11,003 nucleotides of DNA. It comes from Dehalococcoidia bacterium. GTDB lineage: Bacteria; Chloroflexota; Dehalococcoidia; Dehalococcoidales; RBG-16-60-22. The notes beneath the pieces are model-generated. The model did not search any database and was not told the DNA's origin. It worked only from the letters and a program-made list of their open reading frames with translations. The stretch spans positions 1-11,003 of the forward strand of contig SOKS01000030.1 in the NCBI GenBank assembly GCA_004375725.1, given 5' to 3'. The position numbers and the translations under genes were made by a program. Positions 1 to 7,048 of the stretch are shown here, piece by piece; the first letter of the stretch is position 1; each line of letters begins with the position of its first letter.

Positions 1-35
1 TGTTCTTTCATAGCCAGTAATATAGTACATAATTC

Positions 36-45
36 GCCAATTGGC
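36..45. repeat. Perfect 10-bp palindrome in the upstream region
   Basis: GCCAATTGGC is a perfect inverted repeat in the AT-rich leader of the signalling operon. AATT flanks both arms, offset by one base. Nine of its bases plus the next one (CAATTGGCA, 38-46) recur at 122-130, overlapping the predicted -10 box. It could be an operator, but no protein can be assigned and the function is a guess. Confidence 0.4.
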
Positions 46-95
46 AATTTTCATCATGGGTATTTGATATTAAATTACATAATAATAAATGACTA

Positions 96-125
96 TTGAC
101 AAATATAGAATCCTTAAACTACAAT
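96..125 (+). promoter_or_regulatory. Sigma70-type promoter for the signalling operon
   Basis: A perfect -35 box TTGACA (96-101) is followed after 18 nt by TACAAT (120-125), a 5/6 match to the -10 consensus. Transcription would start near 132, leaving only about 16 to 28 nt before the candidate start codons of the CheR-type gene. The first 147 bases are otherwise AT-rich with no supported gene. The direct repeat CAATTGGCA (122-130) overlaps the -10 box, so a repressor bound there could block the promoter; that part is inference. Confidence 0.6.
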
Positions 126-147
126 TGGCATATAAGTAAATAGTGTT

Positions 148-1002
148 GTGATGCTCAAGATGGAGAGTAAGGTTACCGAGCACCAAGAGGCCGTGCTCGA
201 TGTTCTCCTCGAAAAGGTGTATCGGGACAGCGGCTATGATTTCCGTGGCTACAGGCGTGGAACCGTGACCCGCCGTCTGGGTAGAAGAATGCTGACCACG
301 GGTGTAAAAACATATCTTGACTACATGCACTTTTTAGACTCGCATCCTGAAGAGTACGAACGGTTTGCCGATTACCTCACCATAAAGGTCAGCAGTTTCT
401 TCCGCAGTCCTTATACCTTTAAACAGGTGGCAGCCCTCGTGATACCGCAGCTATTGCAATCGAAAAAGAAACAGGGAGACCACTGCTTGAAATTCTGGAG
501 CGCTGGCTGTGCCCATGGCGAAGAGCCGTACTCCATGGCGATCATGCTGGCTGATTTTCTGGGGGAAGAACGTTCCCACTATGATATTGCAATTTACGCC
601 TCTGATATCGGCTCTCTCGATTTAAACAAATTACGTTCCGGCATTTACTCAGCCTCGGATGTTGAAGGCCTGCCTCGTTCCCTTCTGGATACGTATTTTC
701 TCCCTGAGGGCGATGACTATGAAGTGAGGGAAGATATCAGGCAGATGGTCCGGTTTTTCCATTTCGACCTTACTTCAACGCTTGGCCAGCCGTTGCCGGG
801 GATGGACTGCATATTCTGTTGTAACGTTTTGATTTATTTTCAAAGGCAGCTTCAGGAGAGGGTGCTTGAAAAGCTTTATAATTCGCTGGCCGTGCCCGGG
901 TATCTCGTTCTCGGTGAGGTGGAAACGCCAACAACCACTCTTCTGGAGAAACTGGAATGCCTTGATAGCAAGGCGAAGATATACAAGAGGGTTAGGACTT
1001 AA
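148..1002 (+). CDS. CheR-type SAM-dependent protein-glutamate methyltransferase
   Basis: CheR enzymes transfer methyl groups from S-adenosylmethionine to glutamates, classically on chemoreceptors. The 284-residue length is normal for the family. The N-terminal helical CheR domain covers about residues 14-95 and ends in the typical VSSFFRSP stretch (81-88). The Rossmann methyltransferase domain follows: WSAGCAHGEEPYS (117-129) is the SAM-binding motif, ASDIGSLDL (151-159) matches the ASDID block, and CNVLIYF (225-231) and LVLGEVE (253-259) match the last conserved blocks. No CheA, CheW, CheB or methyl-accepting receptor is in the window. The next gene is a PAS kinase with the coiled coil seen in CheR-PAS-kinase fusion proteins, so a role in this sensory cassette rather than in motility is likely (inference). 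The start is uncertain: GTG 148, ATG 151 and ATG 160 are in frame and none has a good ribosome site. Confidence 0.9.
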   Translation: MMLKMESKVTEHQEAVLDVLLEKVYRDSGYDFRGYRRGTVTRRLGRRMLTTGVKTYLDYMHFLDSHPEEYERFADYLTIKVSSFFRSPYTFKQVAALVIPQLLQSKKKQGDHCLKFWSAGCAHGEEPYSMAIMLADFLGEERSHYDIAIYASDIGSLDLNKLRSGIYSASDVEGLPRSLLDTYFLPEGDDYEVREDIRQMVRFFHFDLTSTLGQPLPGMDCIFCCNVLIYFQRQLQERVLEKLYNSLAVPGYLVLGEVETPTTTLLEKLECLDSKAKIYKRVRT

Positions 1003-1056
1003 TTAAGAGCACGGCGGAGGTTTTAGTCCCGCTTAGAATTATTCAGGAGGTAAGAA

Positions 1057-2292
1057 ATGGGCGAGCTTGAGGAAGCGAGGGCTTATAGTGAAGCGTTACT
1101 TAACAGTATGGCTGACGGAATAGGTGTGCTTGATCTCGAGGGAAAGGTAATTGATGTCAATGAGCCTCTTCTACAAATGATGGGCTTGAAAAAAGAGGAG
1201 ATTGTGGGGTTGCCGCTTATACAAGTACTTGGCCCGGTGGTTGAGCCGGCGGAGATTGAAAAGGTCTCTGCTACTATTGGGCAGCTTATGGCTGGCGCTC
1301 CGGCGGGGTTCATAGAGATGGTTATCACCCATAAAGACGGCACCCGGGTCACGATATCTATCGGTCCCAGTGTGGTAAGGGATGCTCAGGGTAAGCCGGT
1401 GATGTTACTTGCCGTGATGAGAGACATCACAGAGCGCAAGCGGATGGAGCAGGAGATACAGGATAAGAATGAACAATTGAATGCGCAGAACGAGGAGCTT
1501 CGAGCGACTGAGGAGGAGCTGCGGGCCAGCAATGAGGAATTACAGGCGGCCAATGAAGAGCTGACGGAAACGCAGGAGCAGCTGATTCGCTCGGAGAGAC
1601 TGGCGGCGATAGGTCAGCTGGCAGGGGGTGTGGGCCACGAGCTCAGGAACCCTCTCGGTGCCATCAAGAATGCGGTTTACTACATCAAGGGTAAACTGGC
1701 TAAAAGTGATTTGGCGGAGAAGGAACCGCGGGTTCTGGAATTTCTTGACATCGTGGATGACGAGGTCAATATCTCCAACAAAATCATTACTGATTTGCTC
1801 GGGTTTTCCCGTGTCGGCAAGCCATTGGTTATGCCCACGCCGGTGAGGAAGGTAGTTAAAGAGGCCCTGGCGCGGGTGCCTATTCCGGAAAATGTGGCAC
1901 TGAACGAGAACCTTGGCCCTGACTCTAAAGAGGTGGCCGTGGACGCGGGGCAGATTCAGCAGGTGCTGGTTAACGTGATTACCAATGCGGTGCAGGCAAT
2001 GCCAGAGGGTGGAAAACTGACCATAAGCACCAGGGAAAGAAAGGATTTCCTGGAGCTGGATGTAACCGATACCGGAAGCGGCATAGCTGATGAAAACAAA
2101 GGTAAGGTTTTTGACCCCCTTTTTACGACGAGGGCAAAGGGTATCGGCCTGGGACTGGCCGTCAGCAAGTCAATAATTGACCGTCACGGCGGGCAAATTG
2201 AAGCTAAAAGCGCGGTCGGCAAGGGGACCACGTTTACCATCAGATTACCACTGGAGATACCAGTTCAGGAGGACAGCGTTGAAAAGCAATAA
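1057..2292 (+). CDS. Soluble PAS-domain sensor histidine kinase with heptad-repeat coiled coil
   Basis: This is a 411-residue two-component sensor kinase without signal peptide or membrane segments, so it should sense a cytoplasmic signal. A PAS domain covers about residues 10-125 and ends in the usual RDITERKRMEQE linker. An unusually regular coiled coil follows (about 138-176), five heptads of the form NEELRAx. The HisKA domain has GHELRNPLGAI with the phospho-accepting His194. The ATPase domain shows the N box (QVLVNVITNAVQAM, Asn310), G1 box DTGSGI (338-343), F box FDPLFTT (352-358) and G2 box GIGLGLAVS (362-370). All catalytic motifs are intact. The start is well supported: AGGAGG at 1045-1050 lies six bases before ATG. 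The 3' end overlaps the next gene by 14 bases and contains its ribosome site. The likely phospho-partners are the receivers encoded downstream. Confidence 0.93.
   Translation: MGELEEARAYSEALLNSMADGIGVLDLEGKVIDVNEPLLQMMGLKKEEIVGLPLIQVLGPVVEPAEIEKVSATIGQLMAGAPAGFIEMVITHKDGTRVTISIGPSVVRDAQGKPVMLLAVMRDITERKRMEQEIQDKNEQLNAQNEELRATEEELRASNEELQAANEELTETQEQLIRSERLAAIGQLAGGVGHELRNPLGAIKNAVYYIKGKLAKSDLAEKEPRVLEFLDIVDDEVNISNKIITDLLGFSRVGKPLVMPTPVRKVVKEALARVPIPENVALNENLGPDSKEVAVDAGQIQQVLVNVITNAVQAMPEGGKLTISTRERKDFLELDVTDTGSGIADENKGKVFDPLFTTRAKGIGLGLAVSKSIIDRHGGQIEAKSAVGKGTTFTIRLPLEIPVQEDSVEKQ
2267..2272 (+). promoter_or_regulatory. Shine-Dalgarno site fixing a TTG start inside the preceding gene
   Basis: AGGAGG lies six bases before TTG 2279, within the last codons of the upstream kinase gene. 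It decides the start of the double-receiver protein in favour of TTG. The longer reading from ATG 2177 has no comparable site and would add 34 residues that only mirror the kinase gene in another frame. Confidence 0.8.
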
Positions 2293-3022
2293 TGGGCAAA
2301 CCAATATCCTGGTCGTTGATGACCTGCGCAGCATGCGGCTGACGCTTGGCGGCATACTGGAGGATAAGGGGTATAACGTCATAGCCGTGGAAGATGGCTA
2401 CCGGGCCATTGAGGCGGTTAGGCAGGAGCACTTTGACGCTATTTTCATCGATATCAAGATGCCGGGGATAGATGGCGTGCAGACTTTTCGAGAGATCAAA
2501 AAGATAGACCCTGATACCACCGTGGTGATGATGACGGCATACTCTGTGGAGGAGCTGGTTAAAGAAGCCCTGGAAGAAGGCGCCCACGCCATTATTTACA
2601 AGCCGTTCGATATCAGTATGGTCATCGCCATTATCGAAGAGTTGCTGGTCAAAAAAACACTGGTACTCGTGGTCGATGACCATTTTGCTGACCGGGAGAC
2701 ATTAAAGACAATTCTCGAGGAAAAAGGATATCGGGTCGCCACGGCTGCTGATGGCACTGAGGCCATTGATATGGTCAAGAGCCGGCATTATGACATCGTT
2801 TTTCTGGACGTCAGGCTGCCCGATATGACCGGTTTCGAGACCTTTGAACAGGTGAAAAAGATAGACCCGCAGACAGCGGTGATAATGATGACCGGCTATG
2901 CCGCAGAGGACCTGGTTAGAAGCGCCATCGGGTCTGGTGCCTATGCGTACCTGTACAAGCCCTTTGATATGAAAAAAGTAATCACTCTGGTTGAGGCGGT
3001 ATCCAGGGAGAAACAAAAATGA
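2279..3022 (+). CDS. Tandem receiver-domain protein (REC-REC)
   Basis: This is a 247-residue protein made of two complete receiver domains and nothing else. REC1 (about 8-124) has the acidic pair Asp14/Asp15, phospho-acceptor Asp58 in FIDIKMP, Thr86 in MMTAY and Lys108 in YKPFD. REC2 (about 128-243) has Asp133/Asp134, Asp177 in FLDVRLP, Thr205 in MMTGY and Lys227 in YKPFD. Both sites look phosphorylatable, and similar local wording (KKIDP, YKPFD) suggests an internal duplication. There is no output domain, so it probably acts by protein contact or as a phosphate shuttle or sink between the two kinases (inference). The start is TTG 2279, because AGGAGG sits six bases upstream. The gene overlaps the kinase before it by 14 bases and the hybrid kinase after it by 4 bases (ATGA), which points to translational coupling. 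Confidence 0.88.
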   Translation: MKSNNGQTNILVVDDLRSMRLTLGGILEDKGYNVIAVEDGYRAIEAVRQEHFDAIFIDIKMPGIDGVQTFREIKKIDPDTTVVMMTAYSVEELVKEALEEGAHAIIYKPFDISMVIAIIEELLVKKTLVLVVDDHFADRETLKTILEEKGYRVATAADGTEAIDMVKSRHYDIVFLDVRLPDMTGFETFEQVKKIDPQTAVIMMTGYAAEDLVRSAIGSGAYAYLYKPFDMKKVITLVEAVSREKQK

Positions 3023-5073
3023 CGTCGGTACCGGCCACCATACTGGTTGTGGAAGATGCGACGGGAGAAAGGATAACGCTGTGCGGCATACTGGAGGAAG
3101 TCGGCTACAGAGCTATCGGGCTGGAAAAAGGGGCTGATGCGCTGAAGGCAATGAAAAAAGCCCCCTTTGACGTTGTCATTGTTGACATAAAGTTACCTGA
3201 TGTCAGCGGGCTGGATATACTGGAAATGGCCAGAGAAATTAACCCAGATGTGGCGGTGGTTATCACCACGGGATATGCCAGCGTGGAGACGGCTGTGGAC
3301 GCGGTAAACCAGGGGGCTTACGCCTATTTTGTCAAACCAGTCAATCCGGATGAAATCAAGAACACCATTGCCAATGCGCTCAAGCAGCAGCGGCTCGCAC
3401 TGGAGAACAAAAAACTGGTGGAAAGGCTGCAACGCTCCAGCAAGCTGCTTTTTGAAACCAATGAACAATTGCAGAATGACATCGCTGAGCGCAAACGAAT
3501 TGAAGAAGCGCTGCGACTATCAGCACAGCAGTGGCGAACCACGTTTGATGCCATCGGCGATGCGGTCTGTCTGCTGGATGATGATGCCAAGATTGTGCGC
3601 TGTAACAAAGCCATGACCGACCTGCTAGGCATGTCTTACAGCGATATCCACGGTCGAAACTGCTGCGAGCTGATACACGATCGGAAAGAACCAGTTCAGA
3701 GGTGCCCCTTTGTGCGTATGAAGAAATCGCGTCGCCGGGAAACTCAAACCCTGTCTCTGGGTAATAAGTGGCTTGAAATCGCCGTGGACCCTCTTGCCGA
3801 TGAGAAAGGCAATATCACGGGGGCGGTTCACATTATCGCCGATATTACCGAGCGCCGGCGGTGGGAAGAGGTACTGCGCCAATCCGAAGAAATGAGCTCT
3901 ACATTGCTGAAAAATGCCCCCTATCCGCTGCTCGTGCTCAATGTCGATAATTCAATCAAATACGTTAATCCAGCGCTGGAGGAATTATCCGGGTTTTCCC
4001 TGTCTGAGGTTATAGGCATGAAAGCGCCGTATCCGTGGTGGACGAAAGAAACGTGGAATAAAACCAGCCAGGATTTTCATAAGGCACTGAATGAAGGTGC
4101 TATAGGCAAAGAGGAACTGTTCCAGAAAAAAAACAGTGAGCGGTTCTGGGTTAACATAAACGCTACACCGGTAATTATAGATGGAGAATATAAATATTAT
4201 TTAGCGAATTGGGTTGATATCACCGAGCGCAAGCGCATGGAGCAGGAACTAAAGGAAAAAAGTGAACTTCTGGAGGTAAAAAACGAGGAACTTCAGGCGC
4301 AGAGTCGGGAGTTAATGATACAGGAGCAGGCGCTGGTGGAGAAGACCAGAGAACTGGAAGTGGCCAGCAAAGCGAAGTCCGAGTTTCTGGCTCACATGTC
4401 ACACGAGTTGCGCACTCCGCTCAATGTCATCATCGGCTTCTCCGAGTTAATGCTGGATGGTGCGGTGGGAGACTTCAATGAGGAGCATAAACAGTGCCTG
4501 AACGATATTTTAGGTAGCGGGCAGCGCCTGTTGAGCCTCATCAATGATATTCTGGACCTCTCCAAGATAGAAGCCGGTAAAATGGAACTAAGAATGAGGA
4601 ATATCACGCTGCAGAATACTCTGGAGACCTTGAAAAATGAAATGATACCCATAATCAACAGGCGGAAGCAGAACCTTGAACTAATCATCCAGGCTGAGCT
4701 CCCGCCGGTGCGAGCCGATAAGGATAAAATACGGCAGGTGTTGATCAATCTGCTGAGCAATGCAACCAAGTTTACTCCAGATGGTGGTCATCTGCGTGTC
4801 GAGGTGGTCAGGGAGGACAGATGGTGCCGGGTCAGTGTTATTGACGACGGCATCGGGATAAGAAAAAAGGACCAGAAAATCATTTTTCAGCCTTTCCGGC
4901 AGATTGATAGTCCGCTACCGAGGGAAGCCGGTGGTACCGGGCTTGGCCTGGCCATTGCCAAGCAAATCATCGAAAAGCATAGTGGCCAATTATGGGTAAA
5001 CAGTGAATACGGAAAGGGGAGTCAGTTCCATTTTACCTTGCCACTGGCCATGTCCGGCACCGTTTATCCCTGA
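3019..5073 (+). CDS. Hybrid sensor histidine kinase REC-PAS-PAS-HisKA-HATPase
   Basis: This is a 684-residue soluble kinase with no membrane segment. The N-terminal receiver (about 6-122) has Glu12/Asp13, phospho-acceptor Asp56 in VIVDIKLP, TTGYA (83-87) and Lys106. A short coiled coil leads into PAS1 (about 171-280), which carries Cys215, Cys216, His220 and Cys229-Pro230. PAS2 (about 290-403) ends in ITERKRMEQE, and a second coiled coil runs to about 455. The HisKA motif HMSHELRTPLNVIIG contains His462. The ATPase domain has NLLSNATKF (Asn581), IDDGIGI (608-614), FQPF (623-626) and GGTGLGLAIAKQI. All motifs look functional. Because the receiver comes first, phosphorylation of Asp56 may tune the kinase as an input. 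AGGGAG at 3005-3010, eight bases before ATG, supports the start. Partners are probably the receivers just downstream. Confidence 0.93.
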   Translation: MTSVPATILVVEDATGERITLCGILEEVGYRAIGLEKGADALKAMKKAPFDVVIVDIKLPDVSGLDILEMAREINPDVAVVITTGYASVETAVDAVNQGAYAYFVKPVNPDEIKNTIANALKQQRLALENKKLVERLQRSSKLLFETNEQLQNDIAERKRIEEALRLSAQQWRTTFDAIGDAVCLLDDDAKIVRCNKAMTDLLGMSYSDIHGRNCCELIHDRKEPVQRCPFVRMKKSRRRETQTLSLGNKWLEIAVDPLADEKGNITGAVHIIADITERRRWEEVLRQSEEMSSTLLKNAPYPLLVLNVDNSIKYVNPALEELSGFSLSEVIGMKAPYPWWTKETWNKTSQDFHKALNEGAIGKEELFQKKNSERFWVNINATPVIIDGEYKYYLANWVDITERKRMEQELKEKSELLEVKNEELQAQSRELMIQEQALVEKTRELEVASKAKSEFLAHMSHELRTPLNVIIGFSELMLDGAVGDFNEEHKQCLNDILGSGQRLLSLINDILDLSKIEAGKMELRMRNITLQNTLETLKNEMIPIINRRKQNLELIIQAELPPVRADKDKIRQVLINLLSNATKFTPDGGHLRVEVVREDRWCRVSVIDDGIGIRKKDQKIIFQPFRQIDSPLPREAGGTGLGLAIAKQIIEKHSGQLWVNSEYGKGSQFHFTLPLAMSGTVYP

Positions 5074-5109
5074 TAGGTGAATACGGGGCGAACTGACGGG
5101 AGGTATTAA

Positions 5110-5499
5110 TTGCGGAAGGAAAAAGTGCTGATAGTAGAAGATAACCCGCAGAATATGAAGTTGCTCGAGATGCTTTTAAGGGCGAAGGACTATATCCTGC
5201 TCAAGGCATATGACGGTGAAGAAGCGCTGGCTATGGCAATTCGGGAGCAACCTGACCTGATTGTCATGGACATGCAGCTCCCCAAAATGAGCGGGCTTGA
5301 GGTTACGAAACAGCTTAGACAGACGCTTGTTTTCAGTCATACACCGATTATTGCGCTCACCGCCTATGCCATGAGAGGGGATAAGGAGCAATTTATGGAA
5401 GCGGGCTGCAATGCCTACCTGTCGAAGCCAATCAATACCCGTGAACTGCCCGTGATAATAGACCGGATGCTACAGGAGCACAGAGAAAATAGTGCTTAG
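5110..5499 (+). CDS. Single-domain response regulator (CheY/DivK-like receiver)
   Basis: A 129-residue stand-alone receiver. It has Glu10/Asp11 (VEDNPQN), phospho-acceptor Asp54 in VMDMQLPKMSG, Thr84 in ALTAYAM and Lys106 in LSKPIN. The MDMQLP and ALTAYAM wording resembles the DivK branch and the C-terminal receivers of hybrid kinases more than chemotaxis CheY. There is no output domain. The protein likely relays phosphate from the kinase encoded 36 bases upstream, or controls another protein by contact. Translation starts at TTG 5110: GGGAGG (5098-5103) is six bases upstream, and no ATG gives the complete first beta strand. This is the second TTG start in the operon. It may have arisen from a detached receiver of a hybrid kinase (inference). 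Confidence 0.87.
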   Translation: MRKEKVLIVEDNPQNMKLLEMLLRAKDYILLKAYDGEEALAMAIREQPDLIVMDMQLPKMSGLEVTKQLRQTLVFSHTPIIALTAYAMRGDKEQFMEAGCNAYLSKPINTRELPVIIDRMLQEHRENSA

Positions 5500-5511
5500 A
5501 GCGGTGTAGAA

Positions 5512-6219
5512 ATGACGAAGAAGATACTGGTCGTTGACGATGATCCTTCAATGGTAAGACTGATTTCGCAGGTCCTGTCCAGCAAAGGATACGAAGTGCT
5601 GGAATCCAATAATGGCCAGGACGCATTGCGACTTCTGTACAGCCAAAAGCCGGACCTGGTACTGCTCGACGTGGTTATGCCCGTAATGGATGGCTGGCAG
5701 ACCTGCAGTCGCATCCGTGACATATCGGCTGCCATACCGATTATCATGCTTACCGGTCAGCGTAAAACGGAGGAGGACGTGGCCCAAGGCCTTGATTATG
5801 GTGCTGACGAGTATCTCATCAAGCCGGTAGGAAATAAAGAGCTGGTGGCGAGGGTGCAGGCGATGCTGCGGCGCGCCGAGCTGCCTTCATCTGTGGAAGA
5901 CCAGGGTAAACATGCCGCCTTCAGCGACGGTTATCTTACCGTGGATATAGCCCAGCGCAGAGTAATAGTCGATGGAAATCAGGTAAAATTAACGCCTATT
6001 GAGTTCCGCCTGCTGGCTCTCCTGCTACAGAACACCGGGCGCATTCTGATGCACCAGCAACTGCTGGAAAAAGTGTGGGGCTGGGAATACGTTGATGACC
6101 TCGATTATGTGCGTATCTATATTTCTCATCTGCGGAAAAAGATAGAGCCGAACCCTGCCCTCCCCAAATATATCATCACCGAACCCGGCGTTGGTTATTA
6201 CTTTCAAAAGCCGGCCTGA
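5512..6219 (+). CDS. OmpR/PhoB-family response regulator
   Basis: A 235-residue transcription factor, the only DNA-binding output in the signalling cassette. The receiver domain (about 3-120) has Asp9/Asp10, phospho-acceptor Asp53 in LLDVVMP, Thr81 in MLTGQ and Lys104 in IKPVG. The winged-helix domain (about 138-233) shows LTPIEFRLLALLL (160-172), the recognition helix region VRIYISHLRKKIE (200-212), and the wing ending in EPGVGYYF. The length is typical of the family. It starts 12 bases after the preceding gene, at an ATG with only a weak ribosome site, so translation may depend on coupling. Its likely donor is one of the two upstream kinases. Its target genes are unknown; it could also control its own operon promoter near 96-125 (inference). 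Confidence 0.93.
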   Translation: MTKKILVVDDDPSMVRLISQVLSSKGYEVLESNNGQDALRLLYSQKPDLVLLDVVMPVMDGWQTCSRIRDISAAIPIIMLTGQRKTEEDVAQGLDYGADEYLIKPVGNKELVARVQAMLRRAELPSSVEDQGKHAAFSDGYLTVDIAQRRVIVDGNQVKLTPIEFRLLALLLQNTGRILMHQQLLEKVWGWEYVDDLDYVRIYISHLRKKIEPNPALPKYIITEPGVGYYFQKPA

Positions 6220-6221
6220 AG

Positions 6222-6235
6222 GTGAATCTCTTCAC
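6222..6235. promoter_or_regulatory. Crp-like inverted repeat GTGA-N6-TCAC upstream of the Crp/Fnr gene
   Basis: GTGA (6222-6225) and TCAC (6232-6235) are separated by six bases, matching the core of the Crp consensus TGTGA-N6-TCACA. The site starts three bases after the stop codon of the OmpR-type gene. Its centre (6228.5) lies about 77 bases before the predicted start point of the Crp/Fnr gene, not a standard activator position. Autoregulation is possible. A chance hairpin is the alternative. Confidence 0.4.
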
Positions 6236-6270
6236 TAAGTCTTTGGATTGAATGCTCTGTGCCTGGTGCT

Positions 6271-6299
6271 TTGCCGAATAATCTGGAAGCTGGTATAAT
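6271..6299 (+). promoter_or_regulatory. Promoter with extended -10 for the Crp/Fnr gene
   Basis: TTGCCG (6271-6276) is followed after 17 nt by a perfect TATAAT (6294-6299), preceded by TGG (6291-6293), which gives an extended -10 element. Transcription would start near 6306, only a few bases before ATG 6310/6313. The promoter lies inside the reading frame that would be used if translation began at GTG 6259, which argues for the downstream start. Confidence 0.6.
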
Positions 6300-6309
6300 C
6301 CTAGACGAT

Positions 6310-6981
6310 ATGATGGCAGAAGCAGATTGCTTGCAATTGAGCGCCTACTTCTCAGGGTTGGATTCTGAAGAGCTTGATTCAATCCGCGAGCATATGTTTA
6401 AAAAGTCGGTAGCGCGCGGAGAGGTAATTATCTTTGAGGGCGAACCGGCCACGGCCATATACATCGTTATCTCCGGCGTGGTCAAGGTATTTAAAACCTC
6501 CACCGATGGCAAGGAGCAGATAATATATCTGGCGCGACCCGGCGACTCATTTAATGATGTGCCGGTCTTTGGCGGGGGGTTGAACCTGGCCAGTGCCGAG
6601 GCGATAATGCAGGTAAATCTGTGTGGAATAAAGAAAGATGAACTTAAGGCGATACTGCTGGAAAATCCTAAGCTGGCGGAGAATGTATTGAAGGTGCTTT
6701 CGCAGCGAGTCGAGCAGATGGTTTCGCTGGTTGAGGATCTGTCATTCCGGCGTGTGACGGGCAGGGTGGCCAAGATACTGCTTGAGAACGCGGAGGACAC
6801 GAACGGGCAGAGGCACAGGCTGACCCAGCAGGAGATGGCCGCTATGGCCGGTACGGCCAGAGAAATGATTGGACGGTCACTCAAGCTGCTGGAGGATGAG
6901 GGAAAAGTAAGGTTGGAGCGCAATCGTATTGTGATCACGGATAAAAAAGCACTGGGGGAGATTGCCGGTGTTAGCACGTGA
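6310..6981 (+). CDS. Crp/Fnr-family transcriptional regulator
   Basis: A 223-residue regulator, normal length for the family. The cyclic-nucleotide-type beta barrel spans about residues 11-120, including GEVIIFEGEPATAIYIVISG (37-56) and RPGDSF (76-81). A dimer helix (about 118-150) leads to the helix-turn-helix (about 168-205: LTQQEMAAMAGTAREMIGRSLKLL). The recognition helix has Arg184-Glu185-x2-Gly188-Arg189, the arrangement Crp uses to read TGTGA; Fnr has Ser at the Gly position. The barrel lacks the arginine-serine cAMP pocket of E. coli Crp and the cysteines of Fnr, so cAMP or a Fnr-type Fe-S cluster is unlikely and the ligand is unknown. ATG 6310 (or 6313) is preferred over GTG 6259: a strong -10 box lies between them and GTG has no ribosome site. 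With this start the mRNA is almost leaderless. Crp-like sites flank this gene and its neighbours. Confidence 0.9.
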   Translation: MMAEADCLQLSAYFSGLDSEELDSIREHMFKKSVARGEVIIFEGEPATAIYIVISGVVKVFKTSTDGKEQIIYLARPGDSFNDVPVFGGGLNLASAEAIMQVNLCGIKKDELKAILLENPKLAENVLKVLSQRVEQMVSLVEDLSFRRVTGRVAKILLENAEDTNGQRHRLTQQEMAAMAGTAREMIGRSLKLLEDEGKVRLERNRIVITDKKALGEIAGVST

Positions 6982-7002
6982 GACAAAAGTCGCTGACAGG
7001 TG
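6979..7002. promoter_or_regulatory. Crp-like site and conserved motif upstream of the ferredoxin gene
   Basis: TGAGA-CAAAAG-TCGCT (6979-6994) matches the Crp layout with three mismatches and begins on the stop codon of the Crp/Fnr gene. The stretch 6980-7002 agrees at 18 of 23 positions with 7358-7380, sharing GACAAAAGTC and a downstream ACAGG. A weak -10 candidate, TAGACT (7017-7022), would put the start point near 7029 and the site centre at about -42.5, close to the class II activator position. Confidence 0.5.
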
Positions 7003-7048
7003 TATGAATCGGGTATTAGACTATTGCTGTCTGGAGAATATGGAATAA

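Noticed and set aside
1480..1580. 21-nt near-repeats as a tandem DNA repeat
   Set aside because: They are the coding trace of five protein heptads in the kinase coiled coil, with diverged codons, not an independent DNA repeat.
2177..2278. An N-terminal extension of the double-receiver protein from ATG 2177
   Set aside because: The 34 extra residues are the kinase gene read in another frame. They precede the normal receiver start, and the strong ribosome site points to TTG 2279.
6221..6236. Hairpin after the OmpR-type gene as a terminator
   Set aside because: The stem is only five base pairs and no T run follows. The GTGA-N6-TCAC layout is better explained as a possible Crp-like site.
6345..6986. 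A 213-codon open frame on the minus strand
   Set aside because: It lies antisense to the Crp/Fnr gene, is full of serine and isoleucine runs typical of a reversed coding strand, and has no recognisable domain.
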